Of a DNA stretch of 64,000 bases, positions 23,546-35,115 are shown piece by piece. How positions within the stretch are numbered: position 1 is the stretch's first letter; every line of letters begins with the position of its first letter. The stretch comes from Acanthacorydalis orientalis. Taxonomy: Eukaryota > Arthropoda > Insecta > Megaloptera > Corydalidae. The notes beneath the pieces were generated by a model. That model searched no databases. It was not told where the DNA came from and was given only the letters and a program-made list of their open reading frames with translations. The stretch lies in assembly GCA_034766995.1 (NCBI GenBank), contig CM068322.1, positions 12,083,310-12,147,309 of the forward strand. The letters run 5' to 3'. A program made the translations under genes and the position numbers.

Positions 23546-24678
23546 GTGAATAGAAGTATATAATAAGGCATAGATTCATCTATCGAATTTTTTAAATAAA
23601 AGATTTAGTACCTGTTTTTATTTTGTACTGTAAGAAAGCTATATACAAATTTAAATATATTCATGTAAAATTTATCGTTTTTCCTAAAAGTAATTTCATC
23701 TAATCGACCTACATATTTCACTAAATAAGTCATTTCGGGGAATGATATTATTTATTGTCCTTGGTTTCAATTCTAAACGATACTCAATACATTAATAAAT
23801 ATTAAAAGCACTTCTATCCGATGACAGTTGTTTCAATTAGTGCAACTTCATTTCAAATCACACATGATATTAGGAATATAATTAATAATTTAAATATAAA
23901 ATATAAATATTTATTCCATTTTTTATTCGTAGATACGTTTTTATAATGTTTAATATCTTAAATAAAGATTAAGCGCAGTTTCACTTTAAACACAGGTACA
24001 CTTTTGTTAATTAAAATACATTGTTAAAAACTTCAACCAGTTTCCTTGTAAGAAGTTATGTAGATAGCTTTTCAGATATTAAAAGCGGTTAGTAAATTAA
24101 ACACGACAAAGGCTGTACAAAATATTTAACAACTAAAAATATTTGACTTCCAAACCGGTACTTTCTTCAACCAGAAAAATTTTTATATTGAAAATATCTC
24201 CTATTTGATTAAAATCATTGTTCAATTAGATATCATTTTAAGAAATTATTGACCTTAGAAAATACCTTTCCACAAATCAATTTGTCACACTAACCATAAA
24301 CCCTAATTTTTTAGCAAAAATACTCAATTAATGATTATTAAACATTTTTGAACATTATTTTTTATAATTCATGAGATATGTGAAAAATGATTTGAGAAAT
24401 TAGTCACAATATGGAAACTATATTGTGGCTTTAATCATTCTTTATAACAGTAATATTTGTTGGAATTAAGGCTAATTTTTCTCATAAATAATTTTATAAC
24501 ACTTTTATAAAATAAAAAAAAATTTTTTTTGATTAAATATATTGATTTTAACTTATATGCATTTTGATAGCGACATCATCAGTCTTAGATTGTTAAAATA
24601 CCGAATAGGTTAAGATGAGGGACCGAACGGATCAACTTATTAATATTCTTTATTATGTAATTTAAACAATTGCGTAAT
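23546..24678. other. AT-rich noncoding DNA
   Basis: Faint H-family wording (CTCAATTAATGATTATT near 24325; GCATTTTGATAGCGACATC near 24559) suggests a badly decayed fold-back copy; no gene. Confidence 0.3.

Positions 24679-24744
<66 letters not shown>
24679..24744. repeat. (AT)n microsatellite
   Basis: Pure TA except one CATA near the start. Confidence 0.95.
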
Positions 24745-24746
<2 letters not shown>

Positions 24747-25499
24747 CTTTATTTGATCTTTGTAATTTGTAATGTTATGCACAACCTTGAATAAATATGA
24801 TCATAAAAAAGAAATATAAAAACAAAATGAGAAACTAAAGGAAATCATATATCCAAGACTGTGAAAACGTTCTTATATTTTATGATTGAATCGATGAATA
24901 AATTCTGAAAAGAGAAAATATCTGTCATAACGAATCACCAATCAGTGTAATATTCACATCAAGAACGAGCGATATCAAACTGTAAATACTATGCAGAGCA
25001 TCACATAGTTGTCATCATCATGATTGACGTTGGTGAATTATGCATCAGAGAGTAGCAAATAACCACATACTGAGTTTTACGCTCTTTTTACGAGTTTGCT
25101 ATAATCGTTACAGGAAATTTTACTGGAGCTTTTTATCGAAACCCTACATTCAAAATACTTTATGTCAATGTACTAATAAAACATTGAGATTGATCGTGAA
25201 AAACTTGTTACGTATATATATTGAATACACTGGCGCATAAAGTTAATTTTACTTGCGAAACAACTCATTACATTCGAATCAAATAAGTCGTAAAGCTTAT
25301 CAATAAATTGTTTGAAAACTATTTTACAGCCAACAATTTCGTTCCTCGTTTATAACCTACACAAATAAAAATTTCGTACATAAAATTTAAATATTTTTAA
25401 AAATAATAAAAGTGCATTCTTATTCCCAAATGATTTTCTTAAATTATATAGAAATATGCTATTTTTTAATATAAAATTATAAAATAGAAGTAAATTATT
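24745..25499. other. AT-rich noncoding DNA
   Basis: A 66-codon frame at 25040-25240 has no recognisable features; nothing else seen. Confidence 0.35.
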
Positions 25500-25510
25500 T
25501 ACACACACAC

Positions 25511-25552
<42 letters not shown>

Positions 25553-25570
25553 AGAGAGAGAAAGAAAGAC
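25500..25570. repeat. Compound (AC)n(AT)n(AG)n microsatellite
   Basis: AC units, then about 35 bases of AT, then AGAGAG and AAAG units. Confidence 0.95.
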
Positions 25571-25824
25571 ATTATACCTGTAAATTATTTTATCTTATCA
25601 ATACTAATATAACACAATTTTATAAATAATATACATAACCTATAGTTAAACTTCTGAATCAGATATTGTTATCTAATCTGTTCTAAATTTAACCACAGGA
25701 AAAATTACAAAATTGTGTCAAGGATAATTTAAAAAAATTAATCAGTGGAACCTGTAAAAGGTGTCGTGTTTTATTATTTATAAGTTATACTTAAAAAGAA
25801 TTAATTTTCATCTAATAATAAAGT

Positions 25825-25889
<65 letters not shown>
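25825..25889. repeat. (AT)n microsatellite
   Basis: Pure TA run of about 60 bases. Confidence 0.95.
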
Positions 25890-25891
<2 letters not shown>

Positions 25892-26819
25892 AAATTACTT
25901 TATCATTCTCGTATTCTTTTCATTACAAAATAACATTCAAGATATACACTTTAAAAAATCTATATAAAAACCCAAATTTCTTTCAGAATATGCTATATTA
26001 TTTTCTATTTTAATTTAGTAAAGTAGACTCTTGAACTGTGATTGCTCGATTACGATTTTTTTACTCAAACAGGCTATCTTAAATAAAAAAAGATTTATAT
26101 ACTTGTACAAACTAGTATTAAACTCTTAATTTTTCGTTTACTCTATAGTATTTGTAGCTATTAACAATAAATCCTAAGCGACACTTTCCTATTTCCCTCA
26201 CTAAACCGTTGGCCTGCTGGTAAAAAAAAAAAAACAAAAGAAATCGTTACAAAATTTAAAATTTTGTGGTTTTAAAAATATTTTCCTTTCTTTCTCATTT
26301 CTTTCTCCACAGAACAAAGCGATGAGTGTCCATGAAAATGAGAAATGTTTTCGTTATGAACTCATAGGTTTCAAATTTCATTCATTAAGTTTCATTTTCT
26401 ATATTTAAATATATTATGTTCTAAAAACCAATAAACATTTTTTTTGTTTCTACGTTTCTTTCTTTTTTCTCGTCAATTTTTACGAATTACTAGTGTATAT
26501 ATATATATATATAGTCTTCCTGCTTTTCGTCTTTTTGGATTATCTGTCTGTTCTACACTTTTAGTTTCGGTACGTATACCATCTTCAAGTAAAATTAGAA
26601 ATTTTTTAGTGAACTTATATTACTACAAGTTTTTACAGATTACTACAGACATCCTGTTGGAAATTTTATTATCAATTTGACGCTTTTAATTCCTTGAAAG
26701 CACTTAAAGTGACCTTCATTGAAGTATATTTTTGGTTATAATTGAAAAGTATAAGATTGTCAATGAAAACAGAAGAATAAATATTCTCTCTGAGTAATAT
26801 TATTACCTGTTTCAAAATT
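25890..26819. other. AT-rich noncoding DNA
   Basis: Includes a poly-A run near 26222 and a small (AT)n at 26494-26513; no gene recognised. Confidence 0.35.
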
Positions 26820-26843
26820 TATATATATATATATATATATATA
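26820..26843. repeat. (AT)n microsatellite abutting the hAT relic
   Basis: Ends at the terminal repeat of the hAT element. Confidence 0.9.
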
Positions 26844-28207
26844 CTGTGGCGGGTCAAGTGAGTGTCGGACCTGGCGGTCGCCAGGAGCCCTGTGCTCGGA
26901 GAGACCTCAAGCTTGGGGAAAAATAATCATTACATAAAGAAACGAAGCTTACACTTCTACGTCTTAGCTGAGAATAATAAATTGTAAAAATTATTTACTT
27001 TTTTTTCTGCATCCACTCATCGCTGAAAAAAATTTGTGGAGAGCTGGAAAAAAGTTAAAGTGGTTTAACTGTTAAAATATTATATGAAACTAAATGATCG
27101 GTGAAAGAAGATGCGATACTAGCTTTAAGAATTGATTTCAATTATATAAAAATTTTTTATCCAATATTTATAGTTAAAATTTGGAAAAAATAATTGAAGT
27201 GGATGCGTCATCTTTATTAAATAAAATGAACAAATATAGAACGGTTCTATTGACAATAATTTGGAACATTATTTTACAAAGAGTCAATGCTATCAGCAAA
27301 ACACTGCAAACAATTGAGTTTTCCCTAATGAAAGATTATGATGTATTCAAATCATTAAAAAATTTCCTTAAACAATTCGTGATGAATTTTCTAATGTAGA
27401 AAAAGAAACAACATACATTACATCTTTAACTTTTAATGAACAGAAAAAATACGCACGCCACTGAAAATTTAATATGGAAACGCATTCACTTTCTACGCGA
27501 GAAAAATTAATTTTTAATTTTTTTGACAATATAATTTCATAACTTTCCTGAAGAAATAAAATATATAAGGGCATTATAGAAAATTTCAAAATATTATTTG
27601 ATTTATGTTGATTAATTCGGAAAAGAAAAAGAGATTGGAAAAATTAAATGGTATCTATAAGAGTACTATTGATATTATGCATTTTGAGGTTAAATTAGAA
27701 CAATTCCTTCGATGTGTGAAGATAAAAACAAAATCAAAACTGCCATAAAAATATACCAAGCATCTAATGAAATGTTTACAAAATTTCCAAATTTGATGTT
27801 ATATTAATTTTTTTTCTATTCTTACTTCAAATGTATCGGGAAAAATGCCCATTCTTAAAATTAAAAAGAGATGAAAAATTATCATCGAAATACAATGTCA
27901 GAGTAAAGGCGCTTTTGTATATACTACAAGAAATATTAAATAATGTCAATATGAAAATAATTGAAGAGTTTTTTAGACAAAAATTAAGAAAAAAGTTTAT
28001 TTAATTTCTTCACTCCAAATAAAAAGTATGGATCATAATTCAGAATATTTTATTTTGTTGTAATTTATATCTTTACAGAATAAAGTTATAGATAATAAAG
28101 TTAAAGAAAAATGTATAAAATATATGTTTTTTTTGGTCGTCAGATAAATTTTGGGGGCCCTGTAAATTTTACCGACAGGGTCTTCCAGCTGGGTTAATCC
28201 ATTCTTT
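26844..28207 (+). mobile_element. hAT1: decayed hAT-superfamily element
   Basis: The left end CTGTGGCGGGTCAAG is one base away from a CAGTGGCGGGTCAA-type hAT terminus and is followed by a GC-rich head (GTGTCGGACCTGGCGGTCGC). The right end has GGGGGCCCTG and GACAGGGTC inverted blocks, then GGGTTAATCC, a degenerate match to the left terminus. Between them lie eroded hAT transposase pieces. Length about 1.36 kb, shorter than autonomous hAT elements of this type. (AT)n arrays sit immediately outside both ends. The first 130 bases are closely matched by hAT2 at 51.5-51.66 kb in the opposite orientation. Confidence 0.6.
27181..27998 (+). pseudogene. hAT transposase pseudogene
   Basis: The open piece 27181-27399 reads SLLNKMNKYRTVLLTIIWN, then ILQRVNAISKTLQTIEFSL and YDVFKSLKNFLKQF. 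This is the helical stretch upstream of the insertion domain in hAT transposases of the ZMYM/TTF-finger type, where ILxRxNxxSKxLQ is typical. Further on, in other frames, KLKRDEKLSSKYNVRVKALL (about 27855-27915) and IIEEFFRQKLRKKF match the C-terminal hAT dimerisation region (family pattern: SKLK..K..LRS.M...RL..L). Stops and frameshifts are frequent. Family assignment rests on these motif strings by eye. Confidence 0.55.
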
Positions 28208-28208
28208 A

Positions 28209-28258
<50 letters not shown>

Positions 28259-28266
28259 ATAAATAT
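28209..28266. repeat. (AT)n microsatellite abutting the hAT relic
   Basis: Begins at the right end of hAT1. Confidence 0.95.
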
Positions 28267-29379
28267 AAAAGAATTATAAATAAAAGTGTTAAATAGTTAG
28301 TAAGTAATTAAAGAAAACCATTAAAACAAGTACTGGTTACTAGATTATAAAACTATATTTATTTGAAATAAAAGCACCCATTAATAAATACTGCGCCGAA
28401 ATTTCAAATAGACACTTACATAAAACGTACGAAAAAATAATCGTAAACAACAATATAAGTTTATTTTTAAATTAGTACAACAATAAATTCAAAAGTTATG
28501 TTTTTTTCCTCTTTATTATTAGCGTTGAACAATGCTACTGAAATGTGAGGCCACAATGCGGTGTGTTTGGCATATTACACTGGATATTATTTTTTTACTC
28601 CAATTCTTTCATACTTTACGAAAATATCTGTGACAGTGTCTCATTATTGCATATGAGATACTGCTATCATTCTAGATTTAAATACTTGTGTTCTTAAATA
28701 GACGATCAGCTTTTATTATGCAATTAAACTTGTACTACAATTTTATTATATTATAAATAAGTAATGTGATGGATATATTTGTGAAAGTATTAATTTTTTT
28801 ATATTTATATTAGAGTATTTAGATATGAAAATAGCATTATTTTCAACATGATGAAGCTTAAGAGATGAATATTGTCCTATTTTACCAAATATTTAAATAT
28901 AATAAAAAAAAATTAATGACATTAATATATTTATATAAAATTTACAAGTTATTGTTTCACCGATTACATACAAATATTTTGCTTAAAAATACAATTTTTT
29001 TATTATATATATGTATAAATTTCTATTTCCAAAAATGTACACAAATCTTAGTGATGTTCAGTTGAGGAAAAAGTTATATTAAAAAAAACTTTTTATAAAA
29101 AAACTAGAATTAGTTCAATTTTTTTGTCTAAATTGATTTTCATCATCATAGCAGCAGTAAAAGTAGCGATGATGATTTTAATTGCGCTCTTCAAAAAACC
29201 AATATGTTTAGCGATTCAGAACATTTTCGAATTTTATGAACAATTTCTTTTATGTACCGTGAATATAAAAATTATTATTAATATTTACTTAATTAAAAAC
29301 CCAAAAAATGTGCTTGGTCTATGAATTCCTAAATATTGATTGATTTGTATTGTTACAATAAAATTATGACCCCTTTGCT
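28267..29379. other. AT-rich noncoding DNA
   Basis: Two 66-codon frames (28865-29065; 29124-29324) are Ile/Leu/Lys-rich without recognisable domains and look like chance. Confidence 0.35.
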
Positions 29380-29511
29380 AAATTCATTTTTACAAATGAA
29401 TTATTTACTCATCCTACAAATATAGTTCGAATGCATTTATCCTAAGAAAAAATTTTTTTTAATAAATATTTTTCTCTACTTGAGAATTCTGAGAATGATG
29501 GCATCACACTG

Positions 29512-29555
<44 letters not shown>

Positions 29556-29620
29556 TAAGAATAAATATGATCAATAATCATTTATTAAATATTTTTAATC
29601 AAAAAGTTTTCGTGAATTAT
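29380..29620 (-). repeat. H-family repeat with an (AT)n array inside
   Basis: The right part (29553-29612) is the core on the minus strand: GATTAAAAATATTTAATAAA, then TGATTATTGATCATATTTAT. The left part has ACAAATGAATTATTTACTC and GAGAATTCTGAGAATGATGG, both family blocks. The (AT)n array 29513-29553 separates the two. Confidence 0.55.
29513..29553. repeat. (AT)n microsatellite
   Basis: Lies inside the H-family copy. Confidence 0.95.
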
Positions 29621-30654
29621 GATAGAAGAAATGATACATTGATAAAAATTATTGACTTGAAAATGTTATTCTTTACCATAAAATACTAAATGTAGTTAGT
29701 GCTTCTATAGCGACAGTTTACAAATATGTTAATAGAGTAGCTGAGAAAATTATTATGATTAACTTGGTGATTTGGGTTCTAGTGAAATACTTGAGTCTTT
29801 ATCTAACATGAGCTTTTTGTGGCTTGTGAAATAAACTTTAGAGTTTATCTACAAGTAACCTGATAATGACTCAAGAGTTAAAACTAATTATAGTAGATAA
29901 AGACTTTCAAGTTAATTCATTATAAAGACTTTCAAGATAAAGTTTACCAAAAATCATCGAGAAAATACAGAAACGGGATCACAGAAATAAAAATATATAA
30001 TTAAAACGATTTAATTCGTAACTGAAATGTGTGAGTTGAACTACATTTCTTATTAAATTTTATTGAAGTAAATATTTACTTCAAATCTGTGATTGTTCGT
30101 TTCGAAAAAAATATTTTTTGCTTCTATTCATTCGTTGAGATAGAACACCTGTAATTTTACTTTCTACACTTTCACTTTTATGAGAAATTTAATTCGGACA
30201 TTTTCTAAACAAAATTAATTGGATGTCTCTTATTAACGCTTGATATTATTGATTTTTTAATACTCATATTTAAGATATTTGTTTTTGTATGCTCACAGTT
30301 TAAATATTAATTCATAACAAATTTCAATTAGAATAAAATTCTACTTTACAATTTTGTAGATACAACTCAAAATATATTTGTGGTGAAAACCTTTTAACAA
30401 TTCTTGTAACTAGAGCTGCATATGTTTGGGAAATGTAAATTTATAATTTGTGACTAAGGTTAAAGTGTTGAAATTGTGAATTGGTTATACTTAATTGGGA
30501 ATTCCATTTTATTGTACGATTTGAATTGCGAAATTTAGTTCATCGGTATTTCAGTACATACGCTTAATTTTCTTGCTTCCAAAAATCAATTTTTACTTCT
30601 AAGAAAATACATTGCGCATAAAATTTATCTTAGATGTCATTCCTAGAAAATTCT
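29621..30654. other. AT-rich noncoding DNA
   Basis: Nothing recognised. Confidence 0.35.
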
Positions 30655-30955
30655 ACGAATACAGTTCGAACACTGTGGCTGAATTTCTTTCACAAATGAT
30701 TTCTTTTCACGCCATAAACAATACAAAATATTTTTGATTAAAAACGATGAATAAATTATTATTGATCGTTTTTTTATTATTTCTTACATGCATTTGATGA
30801 TTTTTCAATTAGAGAGCTTTAATAACAATGACATTGCTATTTAAATGCGTATAAACAGCAAGCAAGAACAACCAATAATAATATGTTGAATATTTTTAAT
30901 TAGAAAAAAATGTTATATTAAAAACATATCGAACATTTCTTGAATATCATATCCT
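30655..30955. repeat. H-family fold-back element (both arms)
   Basis: Plus-strand arm about 30670-30820: CACTGTGGCTGAATTTCTTT, TTGATTAAAAACGATGAATA, TTATTGATCGTTTTT, ACATGCATTTGATG. Minus-strand arm about 30830-30950: reading backwards, AATTAAAAATATTCAACATA, TATTATTGGTTGTTCTTGCT, ACGCATTTAAATAGC. The arms are rough inverted copies around a short centre, the layout of a fold-back MITE. Confidence 0.6.
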
Positions 30956-31079
30956 ATATCTCAGTTTCTTAAGGTGTATATTAGGTAAGAAAATATGTAA
31001 ATCTCTTTCATATATCTAAATTAATAGGAAATAAAATAACTGTTTAATCAATTTTCTCTTTGTTATTTATGTCTTGTTA

Positions 31080-31330
31080 GTAAAAGAAATTGACGTGTCT
31101 TAAAGCCATAAATAATGAACCGACCAATCGTTATCTGCTACGAAGCAAACTCTTTTCAAAGTTCTTGATTAGAAAGGAAAAGTCATACATGCTGCTCGCA
31201 CAGACGTTATTGGCAAAGAACTTGAAAACTTGGCGTGATTCGTTCGAAAACCTTATGTTGACCGTATTTATTCTTATGCTATTCAACTGATCTTGGCACA
31301 AGTGAGTTAGGATTTCACATTTTGTTTTTC
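31080..31330 (+). other. GC-richer segment with a 66-codon frame
   Basis: The plus frame (31090-31290) reads LIRKEKSYMLLAQTLLAKNL in its middle and is somewhat less AT-rich than its surroundings. No family is recognised and no splice-site pair stands out. It could be an exon fragment or chance. Confidence 0.2.
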
Positions 31331-31395
31331 TTTCCTATGTCACTCTAAAAGAACAAAATTTACTATCTACAAAACTATTAATATATTTGATAGAA

Positions 31396-31397
<2 letters not shown>

Positions 31398-31433
<36 letters not shown>
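31398..31433. repeat. (AT)n microsatellite
   Basis: Pure TA run. Confidence 0.95.
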
Positions 31434-31436
<3 letters not shown>

Positions 31437-31677
31437 TTTTTGACACAAAATTTTTCTATAAAAATTAAATAATGTTCAATTAATAATTATTTGATTTTAG
31501 ATTAAAGTCCATATAAGTATAATTCACTACAAGGACGTTGAATTTTTTTCATAACGTACTGTTTGCCATTCTGATGTCTACCTAGTTATTACAAGTCATC
31601 TGTGGTCAACAATATCGTCAATAGAATAAAAAAAAATTAAAAAAATTATCTATATTTTTAAATGACTCATATAGTTT

Positions 31678-31680
<3 letters not shown>

Positions 31681-31730
<50 letters not shown>

Positions 31731-31762
31731 GTATACATAAAAGTATATATGTGCGTGTGTGT
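31681..31762. repeat. Compound (GT)n(AT)n(GTAT)n(GT)n microsatellite
   Basis: AT core of about 35 bases, then GTAT units and a short GCGTGTGTGTG tail. Confidence 0.95.
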
Positions 31763-32071
31763 AGACCAAAAAATTTAAAAACAGTTCCACGTAAATATGA
31801 AAATTATAGTTAAGTGACGAAAAGTTCAGACATGTATTATTTAATAATTATAATAACACCATGTTCAATAGTAGAAAATATTTATTTTTCTTATTTGAAT
31901 AAAATATATTTTAAAATTATAAAACGTATTATAACTTTTTTGTTAGCTATAAATAATCGTACTCTTAGGATTACTATTCTTTCTACGTTTATTTTTGATA
32001 AACAACTAGGTCATGTACCAAAAATAACCTTACTCACCTGAAGATAACTCAGTCGATGATATGTATAAATA

Positions 32072-32098
32072 TAAATATATATATATATATATATATAC
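32072..32098. repeat. (AT)n microsatellite, short
   Basis: About 27 bases. Confidence 0.9.
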
Positions 32099-32459
32099 AG
32101 ATATCTAACACAAAAATTTTATATTCATTGTTGAAGAAATTACTTCAATGATTTTTAATAAGAAGTGATACAATATATTCAGAAAACCAAACATAAGCTT
32201 AGTCTGAAAGTCTAATAGCATCTCTTTGGCACTATTTATAATATAGAAGTATTTGTAATAATACAAAATATAAAAAATTGTGCTAATTACGATCGTATTT
32301 CATGTGGTACTTGAAAAATATTTCAAGTACATAATTAACAATGATGGGAAATTGTATGTGATTCAGATTAATTATAAAAATTATAGTATAGTAAAATATT
32401 TAAAATTGCTAAATGAGATACAGTTTTTAAATGAATTTTCAATTGTTTTAAAGATTAAA

Positions 32460-32462
<3 letters not shown>

Positions 32463-32511
<49 letters not shown>
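32463..32511. repeat. (AT)n microsatellite
   Basis: Pure TA run of about 48 bases. Confidence 0.95.
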
Positions 32512-32678
32512 CATTAACTTATTTGCCTTTTTGTAAATTCAAAATTTGATATTTTATTTTTTATATTTGCAGGAAAAAAATAGAAAAAATTAAAATTCGA
32601 TGTAAAAATATTGTAACTAATCTTATAATTATAATGTAAAGTAATATAAGATGCGAAATGTAATCAAAACTGGAACAT

Positions 32679-32694
32679 ACACGTGCACGTGTAA
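32679..32694. promoter_or_regulatory. Perfect 16-bp palindrome with two E-boxes
   Basis: TACACGTGCACGTGTA holds two adjacent CACGTG E-boxes, the canonical site for bHLH dimers of the MYC/MAX, CLOCK/CYC or USF type. It lies just upstream of a TCAGTG initiator-like motif (32702) and about 60-70 bases before the CpG-rich island. Inference from motif and context. Confidence 0.45.
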
Positions 32695-32699
32695 AGATA

Positions 32700-33140
32700 C
32701 ATCAGTGACACAGTGGTGATATTTGTAATCCAGGTATCGGCATTATAAGGTGAAAGACATCCGCGACACGCTCTTTCCTTTCTATAAGAAATGCGTCTAC
32801 AGCGAACATTTAGAAATCTCGGCACTGTGTTCGTGGAACGAGCGTCGCGGTGCTGGTGTGAGCAACACTAGTGTGAGAGACTCCGAGTCGGCCGGAGTGC
32901 GCGTAAAGAAGGAGTGCTTGAGCGAGACGGTGAGCGGGGCATCGCGACCGACGCCGGCTGGACGCCAACGGTACATAAAGCACGGCGGCGCCGAACCACT
33001 TCGATTTATATATTATGGAGACGCCGTTTGTCCAGATCCCCGACTCAGGAAGCGTGTGCGTTGTGTTCGTCTCGGCCGCACAGCATAAAACACAATGTCG
33101 TGTCGTCATAACAATATCATCATCATCATCATTGTCATCG
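32700..33140 (+). promoter_or_regulatory. CpG-rich island: candidate promoter and first exon
   Basis: The most GC- and CpG-rich block in the window, including GAGCGTCGCGGTGC, GAGTCGGCCGGAGTGCGCG and GCACGGCGGCGCCGAA, ending in a (CAT)n run near 33118. Open frames exist on both strands here (plus 32750-33088, 112 codons; minus 32810-33109, 99 codons). Neither has recognisable domains, and both follow from the low stop frequency of GC-rich DNA. The double E-box and initiator-like motif lie at its upstream edge on the plus strand. A 5' untranslated exon of a gene with long introns is the simplest reading; direction is inferred. Confidence 0.45.
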
Positions 33141-33899
33141 AGTCTAATTACACGTTGTTATTGATATATTCGTGTTTGTCTGTGATTTTTTTCAATATAG
33201 ATATTTGTTTAGATGATGTATAGATATTTGTTTATGATGTTTTAATGGATTCGGCTCATACATACACATCACATTACCCACTCTTTAATATCGGTGAAAA
33301 CATAGCAACGAAAACAAAATAAATTATCATTTTGTTTGTAAAAATAACAAATTAAATATTTTTAAGAAGAAAAAATATAATATATTAGAGTACTTACATT
33401 CATTTCTTACGATTTAAAAATATACTGTTTATATAATAGAAATTAATCATATTCTTAAGTTTATTTTATGAACTCAACGAAACATTACTAATAGCAAGTT
33501 AGAACCTACAAATCATACTTATCCGTAAATTTTTGTTATTTTATCTTCATGTATAAAGTATAATAAATATAATTAGATTATTGCATTTATTAATTATTTC
33601 TCGTGATTTAGTATTTTAAAGAGGATATAAAACAATTTAGAAAAAATTATTATTGTTAAAAAGTAGTTATGAAAATAAAATAATATACACCTCTTTTACA
33701 TATATAAGCATTTGTTATAAGAATAAATACTTTTTTTCATCAATAATTTACTATTTCTAACATCAAAAAATATCTATCTCATGTTAATGAATAATTGTCT
33801 ATCAAAAAATTATTCATTGCCCGTTTTGATCTCTCCTGTCTATTTCAAAGGCAATATCGTCATCCTTAAAATTCAGTGTCAAATTAGTAATTATTAATC
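33141..33899. other. AT-rich noncoding DNA
   Basis: Includes a small duplication of ATAGATATTTGTTTA near 33196-33231; otherwise nothing. Confidence 0.35.
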
Positions 33900-34105
33900 G
33901 TATTGATAAGTTTATGCTCACAACAATTTCAGCACTATGGCTAATCATTTCCACAAATGAATTTTTCACTCGCCTATAAATCACAGCAAAATGTCTTATC
34001 AAAAATAGTCAATTATTGATTTTTTTTATCATTTTTGATTGTTATTTATGCGCATTTCAATGTCAATTCCAACATCTTCAATGCGTTAAGGTCTAAAAAA
34101 ATATT
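33900..34105 (+). repeat. H-family repeat, single long arm
   Basis: One of the best arms: CAGCACTATGGCTAATC, CACAAATGAATTTTTCACTC, GTCAATTATTGATTTTTTTT, ATCATTTTTGATTGTTATTT, GCGCATTTCAATGTC and ATTCCAACATC, in the same order as at 57.5 kb. Confidence 0.65.
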
Positions 34106-35040
34106 TTATTCGTATCTTAGCACTCGATGATCTAATGACTCTCATATTGCTTAGTGATATATGGGATAGACGCAAACATGGTAAGAAATTGACTAATATT
34201 TCTGGTTAATTATTTTTCATTTTAAAAGTATATGTACAATTTGAAAGAAATTTTAAGTTAAATTTTCAGTAGTTTTATAGAAAAACGTCATTTTGGAATT
34301 TAATTTAAAATCAATGTTTACAAAAATACAAATTGTTTATTTTTGGAATCGTTAAAATTATTTTTGTACAATATACAAATAAAGACATTTTTATTTAAAA
34401 TTTTCTTATGATTTCCAATATTGTTTCAGAGAAATTAATTATAATTCATCAAAATATGGTTTGTTGCATATGTCTCGGGTTGCTATTCTGTGAAAATGTG
34501 GCAACATGAAAGGTGGCTGATAAAATATATAAATATTTATTTTTCATGCAACTTATTTTTTCTCTCCCTTAATCTTAATATTCTCCTAATATATTTTCTA
34601 CAGTATGCAAAAACTGTCTTCTTATGAACTATAACTGAATATTATAATAGTGTTATCACATCTAACAGAATCAGAAACAGAAGTTGAATATCGCAATTAA
34701 ATATTCATAGTTTCAATAAAAGAATACATATTTTCATTTTTATTTATATTTAAACATTAGTTGTTATTTTTATCAATAAACAATATCATTAAAATTTAAA
34801 AATGTTTGTTTCGTCAAGTTAAAATCAGGGAATTTGAATATTCATATATATTAAAATAACTAATTAATTAATTTAATCAAAAAGATCACCAGAAATATTT
34901 TCTTTTAATTTAGCTTTAGGGAACAAGCTTCCATATATTTCACTTCTTTCAATATTTACAAAGTTCAGGTTTCGTGAATTTTAAACACTTGTCTGATTTT
35001 GTATCATCAATCATTAATAATTGATAGTGTATATGTATAT
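34106..35040. other. AT-rich noncoding DNA
   Basis: Nothing recognised. Confidence 0.35.
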
Positions 35041-35056
35041 CTAAATAAATAAATAA

Positions 35057-35113
<57 letters not shown>

Positions 35114-35115
35114 CA
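35041..35115. repeat. (TAAA)n then (AT)n microsatellite
   Basis: Four TAAA units, then about 55 bases of AT. Confidence 0.95.

Noticed and set aside
27368..27589. 73-codon minus frame
   Set aside because: Antisense to the hAT1 transposase relic.
30980..31000. TTAGGTAAGAAAATATG as a third MD terminus
   Set aside because: Too short, missing the GGTTGG start, and no inverted partner within 1 kb.
31090..31290. 66-codon plus frame as a gene
   Set aside because: Lacks recognisable motifs, homology wording or convincing splice sites; listed only as a weak segment.
32750..33088. 112-codon plus frame (and 99-codon minus frame) in the CpG-rich island
   Set aside because: Open on both strands because GC-rich DNA has few stops; no domain or codon pattern supports protein coding, so kept only as a regulatory or exon candidate.
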